Of a stretch of DNA of 16,316 nt, positions 6,111 through 13,913 are shown one piece after another (positions within the stretch are counted from its first letter, which is position 1; the number at the start of each line of letters is the position of its first letter). Below the pieces are notes generated by a model, which saw only the letters and a program-made list of their open reading frames with translations, was not told the DNA's origin and searched no databases. The translations under genes were made by a program, and so were the position numbers. Source of the stretch: Bacteroidales bacterium (lineage in GTDB: Bacteria; Bacteroidota; Bacteroidia; Bacteroidales; UBA932); the NCBI GenBank assembly GCA_016293535.1, contig JAEDEB010000049.1, positions 1-16,316 of the forward strand, read 5' to 3'.

Positions 6111-6991
6111 AGTAGTCCGAGTTCTGATAGGGTTCTTCTCATTTTCTCTTCCGTACTGATGGAAGCCGGCACCAGCGGGAGCCTGAGACTGTTTTCCATA
6201 AGGCCGAGCAAGGACATCGCCGCCTTTGCGGGAATGGGGTTGCTCTCGATGAAACAGGCGTTAAAAAGAGGGGTGAGCCTGTGGTGGAGTCCGCGGGCCT
6301 TCACCAGGTCGCCTGCCCTCATCGCTTCCACGAGGGACACCATCATTTCCGGCACTATGTTGGACGCCACGCTTATCACACCGTCGGCGCCAGTAGCCAT
6401 CAGGGAAAGGGTCTCGTTGTCGTTCCCGCTGAGAACGGAAAAACCCTCCGGGCGGTTGCGCAATATCTCGCTAATCTGGGAGTAGTTGCCGGAAGCCTCC
6501 TTGACCGCAATGATGTTGTCCACGTCTTCGGCAAGCCTCAGTGTAGTCTCGGCAGTTACGTTGACACCAGTGCGTCCGGGCACGTTGTATATGACTATGC
6601 CTCTGTCGGTTGTCTGGGCCACGGCCTTGAAGTATTCGTACAGGCCGTTCTGCGTCGGTTTGTTGTAGTACGGGGCGACGATGAGGAAGGCGTCGGGCGC
6701 ATAAGGTTCAAGCGCACGCATGCTCCGTACGGTCCCGGCGAGCGAATTGGTCCCTCCGCCGACGAGCAGGGGGCATCCGCCCGCATGTTCGCGGGTCAAT
6801 GCGAGTATGCGCAGGCGCTCTTCATCGGTCAGACAAGGCGTCTCGCCCGTCGTTCCGAGAGGGACAAGAAAATGGACACCCGCCCTGACCTGACGGTCCA
6901 CAAGACGCGCATAGCGCTCATAGTCCACCCCGCTGCCCGCAAAAGGGGTTAGCAGGGCCGTTCCACAACCTTCGAATTTCAACTTTTTCAT
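6107..6991 (-). CDS. dapA: 4-hydroxy-tetrahydrodipicolinate synthase
   Basis: Condenses pyruvate with aspartate semialdehyde, the first step committed to diaminopimelate and lysine. It is a 294-residue TIM-barrel protein of normal length. GTTGE lies at 46-50 (substrate-binding threonines), the active-site tyrosine is Tyr135 in YNVPGRTG, and the Schiff-base lysine is Lys164 in AVKEASGN. All key residues of a true DapA are present, so a related aldolase such as NanA is unlikely. It overlaps dapB upstream and dapF downstream by ATGA each. Confidence 0.96.
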   Translation of the reverse strand: MKKLKFEGCGTALLTPFAGSGVDYERYARLVDRQVRAGVHFLVPLGTTGETPCLTDEERLRILALTREHAGGCPLLVGGGTNSLAGTVRSMRALEPYAPDAFLIVAPYYNKPTQNGLYEYFKAVAQTTDRGIVIYNVPGRTGVNVTAETTLRLAEDVDNIIAVKEASGNYSQISEILRNRPEGFSVLSGNDNETLSLMATGADGVISVASNIVPEMMVSLVEAMRAGDLVKARGLHHRLTPLFNACFIESNPIPAKAAMSLLGLMENSLRLPLVPASISTEEKMRRTLSELGLL

Positions 6992-7659
6992 TTTCCGAAA
7001 AGAAGAGTCTTGAATTCTGCAGCACCTTCGAGTCCTTCCGTCATAAGCGCCGCTGCAACTGCGCCTTCCGCGAAGCCTTCCCTCGAGAATGCCTCGTGGG
7101 TAAAGCTGAGCCTGTCACACCGGCCCGTAAACTCCACGGTGTGTATGCCCGGCACCTCTCCAGTCCTTTCGGAGGTGATTTCCGGGGCATCGAAACCGGC
7201 CTCTGCGACTATGGCCGCGAGGCTTTTCGCCGTACCGCTGGGTGCGTCGAGCTTGTGGATATGGTGGATTTCGTGAACATGTGCATCATACCCCTCGCCT
7301 GCGAGGAGTTCGGACGCCTTCCGGACTGCGGCGAAGAGCACGTTCACACCTATGCTGTAGTTCGATGACCATATCACCGGAGTTCCGCACTTCTCAAAGT
7401 AGCCGAGCACCTCGTCCTTTATGTCATACCAGCCAGTGGTACCGATGACCGCCGCCTTGAAATTCTCCGCAATAGTCCTGTAGTTGGCGCGAAAGGCATC
7501 CGGAGTGGTAAAATCTATGCACACACACTGGGCTGCAAGATTCTTGTCGAAGGCCGCGATGTCCTCGCTGGCCCCGGCGCACTCTATGCCGCGACGGAGG
7601 AGGACCTCCTCTACCATATGGCCCATACGGCCGTATCCGCTGATGACTGCCTTGATCAT
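6988..7659 (-). CDS. dapB: 4-hydroxy-tetrahydrodipicolinate reductase (short form)
   Basis: NAD(P)H-dependent reductase making tetrahydrodipicolinate, the substrate of DapD. The Rossmann nucleotide-binding loop GYGRMG is at residues 8-13, IDFTTPDAF at about 48-56 and VIGTTGW at 71-77. The catalytic and substrate motif EIHHIHKLDAPSGTA is at 130-144, with Lys136 in the position of the conserved proton-donating lysine. At 223 residues it is about 50 shorter than the Escherichia coli enzyme, with deletions in the N-terminal half; short forms are common in Bacteroidota. The start overlaps the end of lysC (ATGA) and the end overlaps dapA. Confidence 0.95.
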   Translation of the reverse strand: MIKAVISGYGRMGHMVEEVLLRRGIECAGASEDIAAFDKNLAAQCVCIDFTTPDAFRANYRTIAENFKAAVIGTTGWYDIKDEVLGYFEKCGTPVIWSSNYSIGVNVLFAAVRKASELLAGEGYDAHVHEIHHIHKLDAPSGTAKSLAAIVAEAGFDAPEITSERTGEVPGIHTVEFTGRCDRLSFTHEAFSREGFAEGAVAAALMTEGLEGAAEFKTLLFGK

Positions 7660-9002
7660 TTTTCGAAAAGATATGAATGTATCTGACGTACGGCATCGTG
7701 CATCCTTGCACGAGGTACGACAAAACTGATATTCACGTATGAGTCGTTCTGGGCCACGGTAACCAGACGGCTCTCCTTCACGAGCTCCGATGCGTCCCTG
7801 AGGGCGAGCCTGAGCTCCGATATGTTCTTGCCTATCACGGATATCTGGGCCTTGTCGTCCTCCACCTCAACATCCGCGAAGGTGCTGAGTTTCACGACTG
7901 CCGAAGGCACCCTGTCGAGGGATGCCGACGTGAAGACGATGCCGTCGGGGCCTACGCGGAGCAGGTCGATGTCCACCTTGGTCTCCGAGAGCACTGCAAG
8001 CACTCGGGTCAGAAGTGAGGATGCATCCGAAATCACCGGCAGAGACACGCACACGAGAAGTATGTTCTCCTTGCTTGAAACCGAACGCACTCCGTCCTCT
8101 ATGTATGAACTCGGAACTATGGTGGTCCCATGTCCGGACGGATTCATCGAATTGAGCACAAGGACGGGGATGTTCTTCAGAAGGGCCGGCTCTATGGTCT
8201 TGGGATGGAGGACCTTGGCTCCGCTGGCCGCCATTTCCGCCGCTTCCTCGAAGGATATCTTCGGTATGCAGAGGGTGTTGTCGACTTTCCTCGGGTCAGC
8301 AGAGCGTACGCCGTCGACGTCTGTCCATATCTCTATCCTCGCGGCGTCCACTGCCATGCCGATTATGGACGCGCTGAAATCGGAACCGCCCCTGCCGAGA
8401 ACGGTCTCCTCGCCTTCGGAGGTGATTCCGACGAAACCCTGGGTAATGACAGCATCCGCCTCTGAAAAAGCCGCGTCGATTACCTTCGGGGCACGGCGCA
8501 CTATCTCGTCATAAACAGGCGCACCCTTAAGATAGTCGGAATCCGTGACCATGAAATCGCGGGCATTGACGAAACTCGTCTTTATGCCTATGGAATTCAT
8601 CTTGCAGCATATCATATTGGAGGACAGGAACTCGCCCTTGGAGTCTATGACCGCCTTCTGAGCAGGCCCAATCTCGGCGACTTCGGCAATGAAGCGCTGC
8701 ATCCCGTCACAGACTGCGTTGATGCGGCAGAACGCCTCCTCCCTCCAGAGGTGGTCATCCGGCATAAGCTCCGCCGCCGCGTCAAGATGTTTCTTCCTGA
8801 GTTTACCGAGGGCTGCCTGGGCGCCCTCCCTGTCACCTTTCTCGAGGCTGTCGGATATGGCATAGAGCATATCCGTAACCTTGGACATTGCCGACACAAC
8901 CACTATCGGCTTTTCTTCAAGCTTGCTGCGGACTATTCCTATGGTCCGCTCAATTGCCTCCCTGCCGCCGACGGATGTGCCGCCGAATTTCATCACTATC
9001 AT
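7656..9002 (-). CDS. lysC: Aspartate kinase (monofunctional)
   Basis: Phosphorylates aspartate, the entry step for lysine, methionine and threonine. The N-terminal amino-acid-kinase domain (about residues 1-285) begins MIVMKFGGTSVGG, the aspartokinase signature with the catalytic Lys5. ETVLGRGGSDFSASIIG and the WTDVDGVRSADPR segment also match. Two ACT-type regulatory regions follow (about 300-448), consistent with feedback control by an end product. There is no fused homoserine dehydrogenase: 448 residues fit a monofunctional enzyme. Its place between the M20 gene and dapB suggests a lysine/diaminopimelate-dedicated isoform. The ATG overlaps the stop of the upstream gene (8999-9002). Confidence 0.95.
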   Translation of the reverse strand: MIVMKFGGTSVGGREAIERTIGIVRSKLEEKPIVVVSAMSKVTDMLYAISDSLEKGDREGAQAALGKLRKKHLDAAAELMPDDHLWREEAFCRINAVCDGMQRFIAEVAEIGPAQKAVIDSKGEFLSSNMICCKMNSIGIKTSFVNARDFMVTDSDYLKGAPVYDEIVRRAPKVIDAAFSEADAVITQGFVGITSEGEETVLGRGGSDFSASIIGMAVDAARIEIWTDVDGVRSADPRKVDNTLCIPKISFEEAAEMAASGAKVLHPKTIEPALLKNIPVLVLNSMNPSGHGTTIVPSSYIEDGVRSVSSKENILLVCVSLPVISDASSLLTRVLAVLSETKVDIDLLRVGPDGIVFTSASLDRVPSAVVKLSTFADVEVEDDKAQISVIGKNISELRLALRDASELVKESRLVTVAQNDSYVNISFVVPRARMHDAVRQIHSYLFEK

Positions 9003-10006
9003 AACTGTTCGTATATATACCTGTATTGCTGCACCGCCTTCTCCAAATCTGACTTCAGAACGAATTCGTCAGGCCTGTGGGCGGTAAGTATGGATCCGGC
9101 ACCGAGTATCATCCTGTTGGGGAAATTTGTCAGATGGGGTGCATCGCTGCCGAAACTTGCCGGCGCAGCCGGAATGCCGTCGACCGTGAGATATCTTCTC
9201 GGTTCATCTCCTCCAAGAGCCTCCACTGCGAGGCGGTCGGAGGCAAGGGAACTTACAAGGTCCCCTATCATGCCGTCAGTCGCGAAGGTGGTCCTGAAAT
9301 AGAGCCTGCAACTAAGTGAAGGGCTCAATATGTTCTGCGGATTGTCGCTGGAGAGCCGGCCTATGTTCCAGGTGGTAGGTCCCAGGAGAGGATCTTCCGG
9401 GAGGTCTGCCGCACGGAGTTTCTCCACGAAGTCCACGAAGAGGTCCACCGCGCTGATTCCGTACTGGGGATAGCCTGAATGGAAGGCCTCGCCCCTGAAG
9501 CTGAGGGAAAACGCCTTCGTCCCCTTGCTTGCCGATACGCTCCTGTTGTCCGTAGGTTCTCCGACCACAAGGTAAGGGGCGCGGAAATCAGTCCTTGCGA
9601 AAGCCTTCGCTCCGTAAGAGCCGGTCTCCTCCCCGCTGAGCAAAAGGAGGCCAAAGTCTGTCTTTCCTTCGGAGGCAAGGGATGCGCAGGCTGTGAGCAT
9701 GGCGAAGATCTGGCCCTTTGCATCGCAGCTGCCCCGGCCCTCGAACCTGTCCTCTTTCTCCACCGGAGGGAGGAAAGGAGGAACCGTGTCCATGTGGGTG
9801 CAGTACACGATGCGGGGACTGCCCCAGCTGTACAGGAGATTCTCCGTACCATCTCCCACATCCTGTCTGAGCAGTGAGGGGAGATTGTCCGGACACAGTT
9901 TCCCGAGCAGCTCGCCTATGCGCTCCGCGAGGAAGGCCGAGAAGGCCGCCTCCGTTCCCGAAGTTGAGTCGAAGGAAAGTATGTCCCTGAAGAATCTGTA
10001 GTCCAT
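8999..10006 (-). CDS. M20 family metallo-amidohydrolase, probable succinyl-diaminopimelate desuccinylase (DapE-like)
   Basis: Two-zinc M20 peptidase-family hydrolase. Numbering from the upstream GTG (10024), the metal ligands and catalytic residues are His77 and Asp79 in THMDTVP, Asp101 in GSCDAKGQ, Glu132/Glu133 in GEETG, Glu156 in VGEPTD and His316 in TAHRPDEF. His182 in AFHSGYP fits the dimerisation domain. The residues do not separate DapE from ArgE or other M20 amidases. The operon contains dapD, whose succinylated product needs a desuccinylase, so DapE is the best inference. It heads the operon, with the ATGA overlap to lysC. Two starts are possible: GTG at 10024 (10 bases or fewer from the predicted transcript start) and ATG at 10006 (MDYRFFRDIL), which I prefer. 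Confidence 0.85.
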   Translation of the reverse strand: MDYRFFRDILSFDSTSGTEAAFSAFLAERIGELLGKLCPDNLPSLLRQDVGDGTENLLYSWGSPRIVYCTHMDTVPPFLPPVEKEDRFEGRGSCDAKGQIFAMLTACASLASEGKTDFGLLLLSGEETGSYGAKAFARTDFRAPYLVVGEPTDNRSVSASKGTKAFSLSFRGEAFHSGYPQYGISAVDLFVDFVEKLRAADLPEDPLLGPTTWNIGRLSSDNPQNILSPSLSCRLYFRTTFATDGMIGDLVSSLASDRLAVEALGGDEPRRYLTVDGIPAAPASFGSDAPHLTNFPNRMILGAGSILTAHRPDEFVLKSDLEKAVQQYRYIYEQL

Positions 10007-10039
10007 AAAAAATTGCAGTTCCACCTATACGCGAAACTG

Positions 10040-10047
10040 CAAATATA
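10040..10047 (-). promoter_or_regulatory. -7 promoter element of the diaminopimelate operon
   Basis: The minus strand reads TATATTTG, an exact TAnnTTTG match, between the end of nrdG (10102) and the M20 gene. No good TTTG lies 19-20 bases upstream. It suggests the seven-gene operon is initiated here, though no hairpin separates it from nrdG, so some read-through from nrdDG is possible. Confidence 0.6.
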
Positions 10048-10101
10048 CAATAATTTTCAGGAAGATAGACCGTACAAGCCTACATGGCAAGCTTCAGAGG
10101 A

Positions 10102-10605
10102 TTACCTGATAGGTTTCATCGGCACCGTTCCCGGAATTTCATCGTCTTCCTGAGGGGTAAGATGGATTATCCTCTGGTTGTCGCTTCCCCGGAAAAGGAG
10201 CTCGGTATCGCGGCGCTCAAGTATGAACGGCCCGTCCACCAGCACGTCAAGGTATGGAAGCATCTGCGCAAGATGAGGGTCGGCAAGTATCTCCTCGTAG
10301 GTAAATCCGGTCCAGCACCATATAGTCTTGTCCGTCTCCTCCTTTATGCGGCGGGCAAGCTCCGTGAATGCTTCGACCTGATAGAAGGGATCTCCTCCGG
10401 AGAAGGACACATTGCTGAATTCATCGGCCTTGATCAGCTCCAGAAGTTCCTCCACATCCATTTCCTTCCCTCCGGCCATATCCCAGGACTGGGGATTATG
10501 GCAGCCGGGACAATGATGAAGGCAACCGGCGCAGTAGATGGAGGTACGCAGGCCAGGTCCGTCGGCCATTGTCTCCTCCAATATGTCCAATACCCTGATT
10601 TTCAC
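10102..10605 (-). CDS. nrdG: Anaerobic ribonucleotide reductase activating protein (radical SAM)
   Basis: Radical S-adenosylmethionine enzyme that installs the glycyl radical on NrdD. It has 167 residues, typical for NrdG. The cluster-binding motif C-x3-C-x2-C is Cys28, Cys32 and Cys35 within YCAGCLHHCPGCHNPQSW. The SAM-binding segment VSFSGGDPF follows at about 66-74. The start is GTG at 10605; a later ATG would remove the conserved N-terminal strand (VLDILEETMADGPGLR). The gene begins 3 bases after the nrdD stop, so the pair forms an operon. Confidence 0.95.
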   Translation of the reverse strand: MKIRVLDILEETMADGPGLRTSIYCAGCLHHCPGCHNPQSWDMAGGKEMDVEELLELIKADEFSNVSFSGGDPFYQVEAFTELARRIKEETDKTIWCWTGFTYEEILADPHLAQMLPYLDVLVDGPFILERRDTELLFRGSDNQRIIHLTPQEDDEIPGTVPMKPIR

Positions 10606-10608
10606 TTC

Positions 10609-12816
10609 CTATTTGTGGACTATCCTGTCGTTGAGCTCGGCAAGTTTGGCTGCATTCCACCTGTCTGTCGTACCTACAAGGTAGCCGGTGATGCGCTGGA
10701 GCTTGTCTATGTTCTTGCTGCCGCAGTGAGGGCAGGTGTCGAGCTCGGCGTCGGCATTCTCGAATCCGCAGTCGAGACAACGGTTGCGATTGTGGTTGAC
10801 AGACGCGTAGCCGATGTTGTACTTGTCCATAAGGTCAACTATGGACATGATTGCCTCAGGGTTGTGGGTCGCATCTCCGTCAATCTCGACGTAGAAGATG
10901 TGGCCGCCGCGGGTGAGGTCGTGATATGGCCCCTCGATCTCAGCCTTGTGCCTTGGCGAGCAGTGATAGTATACAGGGACGTGGTTGGAGTTGGTATAAT
11001 AGTCCTTGTCGGTGATGCCCGGGATGACTCCGAACTTCTTCTTGTCCATCTTTGTGAACCTTCCCGAGAGTCCCTCAGCAGGGGTCGCAAGCACACTGAA
11101 GTTGTGCTTGTACTTCTCGGAGTATTCGTTCGCCTTGTCACGCATATATGTAACTATGCGCAGACCAAGCTCCTGAGCCTCCTGGCTCTCTCCGTGATGA
11201 TGGCCGACAAGGGCGATGAGGCACTCGGCAAGGCCGATGAAGCCTATTCCGAGGGTACCCTGGTTGATGACGCTCTCTATCGTATCGTCTGGCTTGAGGT
11301 TTTCGCTGCCTATCCAGAGCGAACTCATAAGCAGAGGGAACTGCTTCTTGAGGGCTGTCTTCTGGAAGGCGAAACGCTCGTTGAGCTGCTTTGCAGCGAT
11401 GTCGAGGACGCCGTCAAGCTTGTGGAAGAAGGCCTGTATCCTGTCCTCCTTGTCCTCTATGCCCATGCACTCGATGGCTATGCGGACGATATTGAGGGTC
11501 GTGAAACTGAGGTTGCCACGTCCGATGGAGGTCTTAGGTCCGAAACGGTTCTCGAAGACACGGGTGCGGCATCCCATCGTAGCGCACTCCCAGTTGTATC
11601 TCTTCGGATCTTCTGGATTCCAGAGGTCGTTGTGGTTGAAGCTGGCGTCGAGGTTGATGAAGTTAGGGAAGAAGCGGCGCGCGCTCACCTTGCAGGCGAA
11701 CTTGTAGAGGTCATAGTTGCGGTCCTCCGGAAGATAGCTGATGCCCTTCTTCTTCTTCCATATCTGTATAGGGAAGATGGCGGTGCTGCCGTTTCCTACA
11801 CCCTCGTAGGTGGTGTTGAGAATCTCACGTATGATGCACCTTCCCTCGGCAGAGGTATCGGTACCGTAGTTTATCGAACTGAATACCACCTGGTTTCCTC
11901 CACGAGAGTGGATGGTGTTCATATTGTGGACGAAAGCCTCCATGGCCTGGTGTACCCTGTCCACGGTCTCGTTGATGGCGTGCTGCACCACCCTCTCGTC
12001 ACTCATCACCCCGCTGAGAGGGCGCTTGATGTAGTCGTCGATGACGATGTTGTGGAGGTGGGAGTAGTCGACGCCGTTGAGGTCCCCGACCTTGTCGATT
12101 TCCTCGATGAAGCTCTTTCTGACGAAAGGAGCGAGGTAGAAGTCGAAGGCAGGGATGGCCTGGCCTCCGTGCATCTCGTTCTGGCAGGTTTCCATCGAGA
12201 TGCAGCCCAGAATGCTGGCAGTCTCTATCCTCTTTGCAGGACGGGACTCGCCGTGGCCTGCGGAAAGACCTCCCTCGAGTATCTTGTCGAGAGGATGCTG
12301 TACGCAGGTGAGGGACTTGGTCGGATAGTAGTCCTTGTCGTGGATGTGGATGTATCCGTTCTGTACGGCCTCACGGACATCCTCCGAAAGCAGGCACTCG
12401 TCCACGAAGGATTTGGTGGATTCGGAAGCGAACTTCATCATCATGCCGGCAGGGGTGTCGGCATTCATGTTGGCGTTCTCCCGGGTGATATCCGTGGACT
12501 GGGCCTCTATGATTTCCTGGAAGATCTCGCGGGACTTCGCCTTGCGGGCAAGGTTTCTCTGGTTGCGGTAAGCGATGTACTTCTTCGCAACCTCCTTGCG
12601 GCGGCTCTTCATGAGCTCGAGCTCGACATGGTCCTGGATATCCTCGACACTCATTTTGTCGGTATCCAGCTTCTCTATCTTTGCCGCAACCTCCGCCGCG
12701 AGCACTATGTCCTCGCCGCCTTCGGTAACGTTCATCGCCTTAAGTACTGCGTCAATTATCTTGCGCTTGTCAAACTCGACAAGTCGGCCGTCTCTCTTGA
12801 TTACCTGCTTGATCAT
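10609..12816 (-). CDS. nrdD: Anaerobic ribonucleoside-triphosphate reductase
   Basis: Oxygen-sensitive glycyl-radical enzyme reducing ribonucleoside triphosphates to deoxy forms. At 735 residues it is full length. An ATP-cone regulatory domain fills about residues 1-95 (KRDGRLVEFDKRKI). The 10-stranded barrel carries a conserved cysteine-rich segment CISMETCQNEMHGG at 205-218. A four-cysteine zinc site (Cys680, 683, 695, 698) precedes the glycyl-radical loop RITGYL, in which Gly711 is the predicted radical site. The gene is followed by nrdG. Its leader contains a small hairpin, TTTCAG/CTGAAA (12859-12876). Few TTA, CTA or TCA codons are used, which leaves a very long open frame on the opposite strand. 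The gene implies growth without oxygen. Confidence 0.97.
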   Translation of the reverse strand: MIKQVIKRDGRLVEFDKRKIIDAVLKAMNVTEGGEDIVLAAEVAAKIEKLDTDKMSVEDIQDHVELELMKSRRKEVAKKYIAYRNQRNLARKAKSREIFQEIIEAQSTDITRENANMNADTPAGMMMKFASESTKSFVDECLLSEDVREAVQNGYIHIHDKDYYPTKSLTCVQHPLDKILEGGLSAGHGESRPAKRIETASILGCISMETCQNEMHGGQAIPAFDFYLAPFVRKSFIEEIDKVGDLNGVDYSHLHNIVIDDYIKRPLSGVMSDERVVQHAINETVDRVHQAMEAFVHNMNTIHSRGGNQVVFSSINYGTDTSAEGRCIIREILNTTYEGVGNGSTAIFPIQIWKKKKGISYLPEDRNYDLYKFACKVSARRFFPNFINLDASFNHNDLWNPEDPKRYNWECATMGCRTRVFENRFGPKTSIGRGNLSFTTLNIVRIAIECMGIEDKEDRIQAFFHKLDGVLDIAAKQLNERFAFQKTALKKQFPLLMSSLWIGSENLKPDDTIESVINQGTLGIGFIGLAECLIALVGHHHGESQEAQELGLRIVTYMRDKANEYSEKYKHNFSVLATPAEGLSGRFTKMDKKKFGVIPGITDKDYYTNSNHVPVYYHCSPRHKAEIEGPYHDLTRGGHIFYVEIDGDATHNPEAIMSIVDLMDKYNIGYASVNHNRNRCLDCGFENADAELDTCPHCGSKNIDKLQRITGYLVGTTDRWNAAKLAELNDRIVHK

Positions 12817-12887
12817 CGGATAAGGTTTTCGGTGTTATTTTGGACTTGTTTGCGAATGTTTCAGTCGTTGCTGAAAGGGTCGGATGG

Positions 12888-12895
12888 CAAAGTTA
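12888..12895 (-). promoter_or_regulatory. -7 promoter element of nrdDG
   Basis: The minus strand reads TAACTTTG, an exact TAnnTTTG match, about 71 bases before the nrdD ATG. No clear -33 TTTG. Just upstream is a small inverted repeat, TGCAT-N6-ATGCA (12903-12918), that would lie between the -33 and -7 regions and could bind a regulator; this is weak, since 5-base arms arise easily by chance. Confidence 0.5.
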
Positions 12896-12953
12896 TATCT
12901 TTTGCATCCAATAATGCAGGAAATCGAAATAAAAAGTTTTCAACAATGACAAA

Positions 12954-12987
12954 AATCGCCTGTTAACTATTTGGTTAACAAGCGATT
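12954..12987 (-). terminator. Probable terminator of the phosphopantetheinyl transferase gene
   Basis: Nested inverted repeat: AATCGC (12954-12959) with GCGATT (12982-12987), and inside it GTTAAC (12962-12967) with GTTAAC (12974-12979), loop TATTTG. On the minus strand the stem is followed by a run of T (GCGATTTTTG), as in intrinsic terminators. It lies about 70 bases after the stop at 13056 and before the nrdDG promoter. The interval 12988-13055 is A/T-rich with no other structure. Confidence 0.7.
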
Positions 12988-13055
12988 ATAAGTAAATTTA
13001 ATTTAAAATTTTTCTAATTTGGCACCACTTTCGGAACTTTTTTGTTAGCACCGAA

Positions 13056-13697
13056 TCACTCGGCTATCCAGACGAGAACGTGGCGATCGAAGAACATATA
13101 TCCGAGATCGAATTCCTCTTCATGGCCGTCCTTGTGAATGAAGGTGGCCTCAAGTTCACCCTCGTTCTTCACATTGAAATCCTCAACCTCTATCTGTTCC
13201 GCGAAATCGACTCTGTTCTGAGACATCCTCTTGTAGATTGCCTCCTTCGCGCACCAGTAGATGGCAAGCTGCTCCTTCCTCTCATCGGCATCGTCCTCGA
13301 GGTCGTCAATCTCATCCTCGGAGAGGGCTTTCTTCTCCACCGCCGTGAAGTCGCGGTCAAGGGATTCGATATCTATTCCGAGGTCATCCTCATCGTGGGT
13401 GATGATGGCGACGTATTTGTCGGTGTGGGTTATGCTTATGTTGGTGATGCAGTTCTCGAGATACGGCTTGCCGTTGTCGTGATGGCTCAGGTACATCTTC
13501 TCCTCGAAGACTTCGTTCAGGAGAGCGCGGACGGCGAGCCTCTGTTTCCTCTGTGACTCGTTTCCCATCAACATTATCTCCTCCATCTCGTCCGTAGGGA
13601 CCGAGGTGAGTTCAATCAGTTCCTGTTCCGTCTCGGTGATCTGCCATACCGAGATTTCCGCCTTGTTCTCAAGTTTCTTTCTAAGATAAAGTGCCAT
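13056..13697 (-). CDS. 4'-phosphopantetheinyl transferase superfamily protein
   Basis: Predicted to transfer the phosphopantetheine arm of coenzyme A to a serine of an acyl or peptidyl carrier protein. The 213 residues fit the Sfp/AcpT type (two half-domains), not the short AcpS type. Motifs: NISITHTDKYVAII (about 86-99), the magnesium-binding GIDIE at 107-111 with Asp109 and Glu111, and WCAKEAIYK at 148-156 with the conserved Lys-Glu pair. The protein is rich in Asp and Glu. The carrier it serves is not encoded nearby. It is a single-gene unit with a consensus promoter, an unusually long structured leader and its own terminator. Family assignment is good; the physiological target is unknown. 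Confidence 0.88.
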   Translation of the reverse strand: MALYLRKKLENKAEISVWQITETEQELIELTSVPTDEMEEIMLMGNESQRKQRLAVRALLNEVFEEKMYLSHHDNGKPYLENCITNISITHTDKYVAIITHDEDDLGIDIESLDRDFTAVEKKALSEDEIDDLEDDADERKEQLAIYWCAKEAIYKRMSQNRVDFAEQIEVEDFNVKNEGELEATFIHKDGHEEEFDLGYMFFDRHVLVWIAE

Positions 13698-13708
13698 ATA
13701 CGCTTAAA

Positions 13709-13736
13709 GGGACGCTTCTCCGGGGAGAGGTGTCCT
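13709..13736 (-). promoter_or_regulatory. Hairpin close to the start codon of the phosphopantetheinyl transferase gene
   Basis: GGGAC (13709-13713) pairs with GTCCT (13732-13736, one G-U), and inside a 3x3 internal loop TCTC (13717-13720) pairs with GAGA (13725-13728). It ends 12 bases upstream of the ATG (13697), where it could affect ribosome access. It is part of the same leader as the structure at 13767-13860. Confidence 0.4.
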
Positions 13737-13766
13737 GTTTGTTTTACATTTGAACCGGGATTTCAG

Positions 13767-13860
13767 ATACCGATAACGGATCGTCAGATTTCGGATCCGT
13801 CAGCTTGGCGTTCGGCGCCACTATTGGACTGGGAGGATGTTCCACTTTATATATCGGTAT
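13767..13860 (-). promoter_or_regulatory. Branched RNA structure in the phosphopantetheinyl transferase leader
   Basis: On the minus-strand transcript, ATACCGATA (plus 13852-13860, near the predicted RNA 5' end) is perfectly complementary to the segment at 13767-13775. Enclosed are ACGGATC/GATCCGT (13776-13782 with 13794-13800), which stacks directly on the outer stem, and TGGCG/CGCCA (13806-13810 with 13816-13820). The segment 13821-13851 forms only a weak TGGA/TCCA pair. The result is a closed multi-helix junction, as in riboswitch aptamers or sRNAs. I recognise no known class. Pairings were found by eye; no folding energy was computed. Confidence 0.4.
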
Positions 13861-13872
13861 TGTTTATCGGTG

Positions 13873-13904
13873 CAAATATAACGGATTCTTGAATTATTCC
13901 CAAA
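13873..13904 (-). promoter_or_regulatory. Promoter of the phosphopantetheinyl transferase gene
   Basis: On the minus strand TTTG (plus 13901-13904), 20 bases, TATATTTG (plus 13873-13880). Transcription should start near 13866, leaving a leader of about 170 bases before the ATG at 13697. Confidence 0.65.
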
Positions 13905-13913
13905 TTGATTTGC

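Noticed and set aside
12903..12918. TGCAT-N6-ATGCA as an FNR or NrdR site for nrdD
   Set aside because: It does not match the FNR (TTGAT-N4-ATCAA) or NrdR consensus, and 5-base arms are common by chance; kept only as a weak operator candidate.
10084..12966. Very long plus-strand reading frame as a real gene
   Set aside because: It lies in exact antisense codon register over nrdD and nrdG, its product has no recognisable domain and low-complexity Val/Leu/Asp composition, and lack of TTA/CTA/TCA codons in the real genes explains it.
13740..13765. T-loop-like sequence (CGGTTCAAATG) on the minus strand, suggesting a tRNA or tmRNA end
   Set aside because: No T-stem pairing, no acceptor partner and no anticodon arm can be formed around it.
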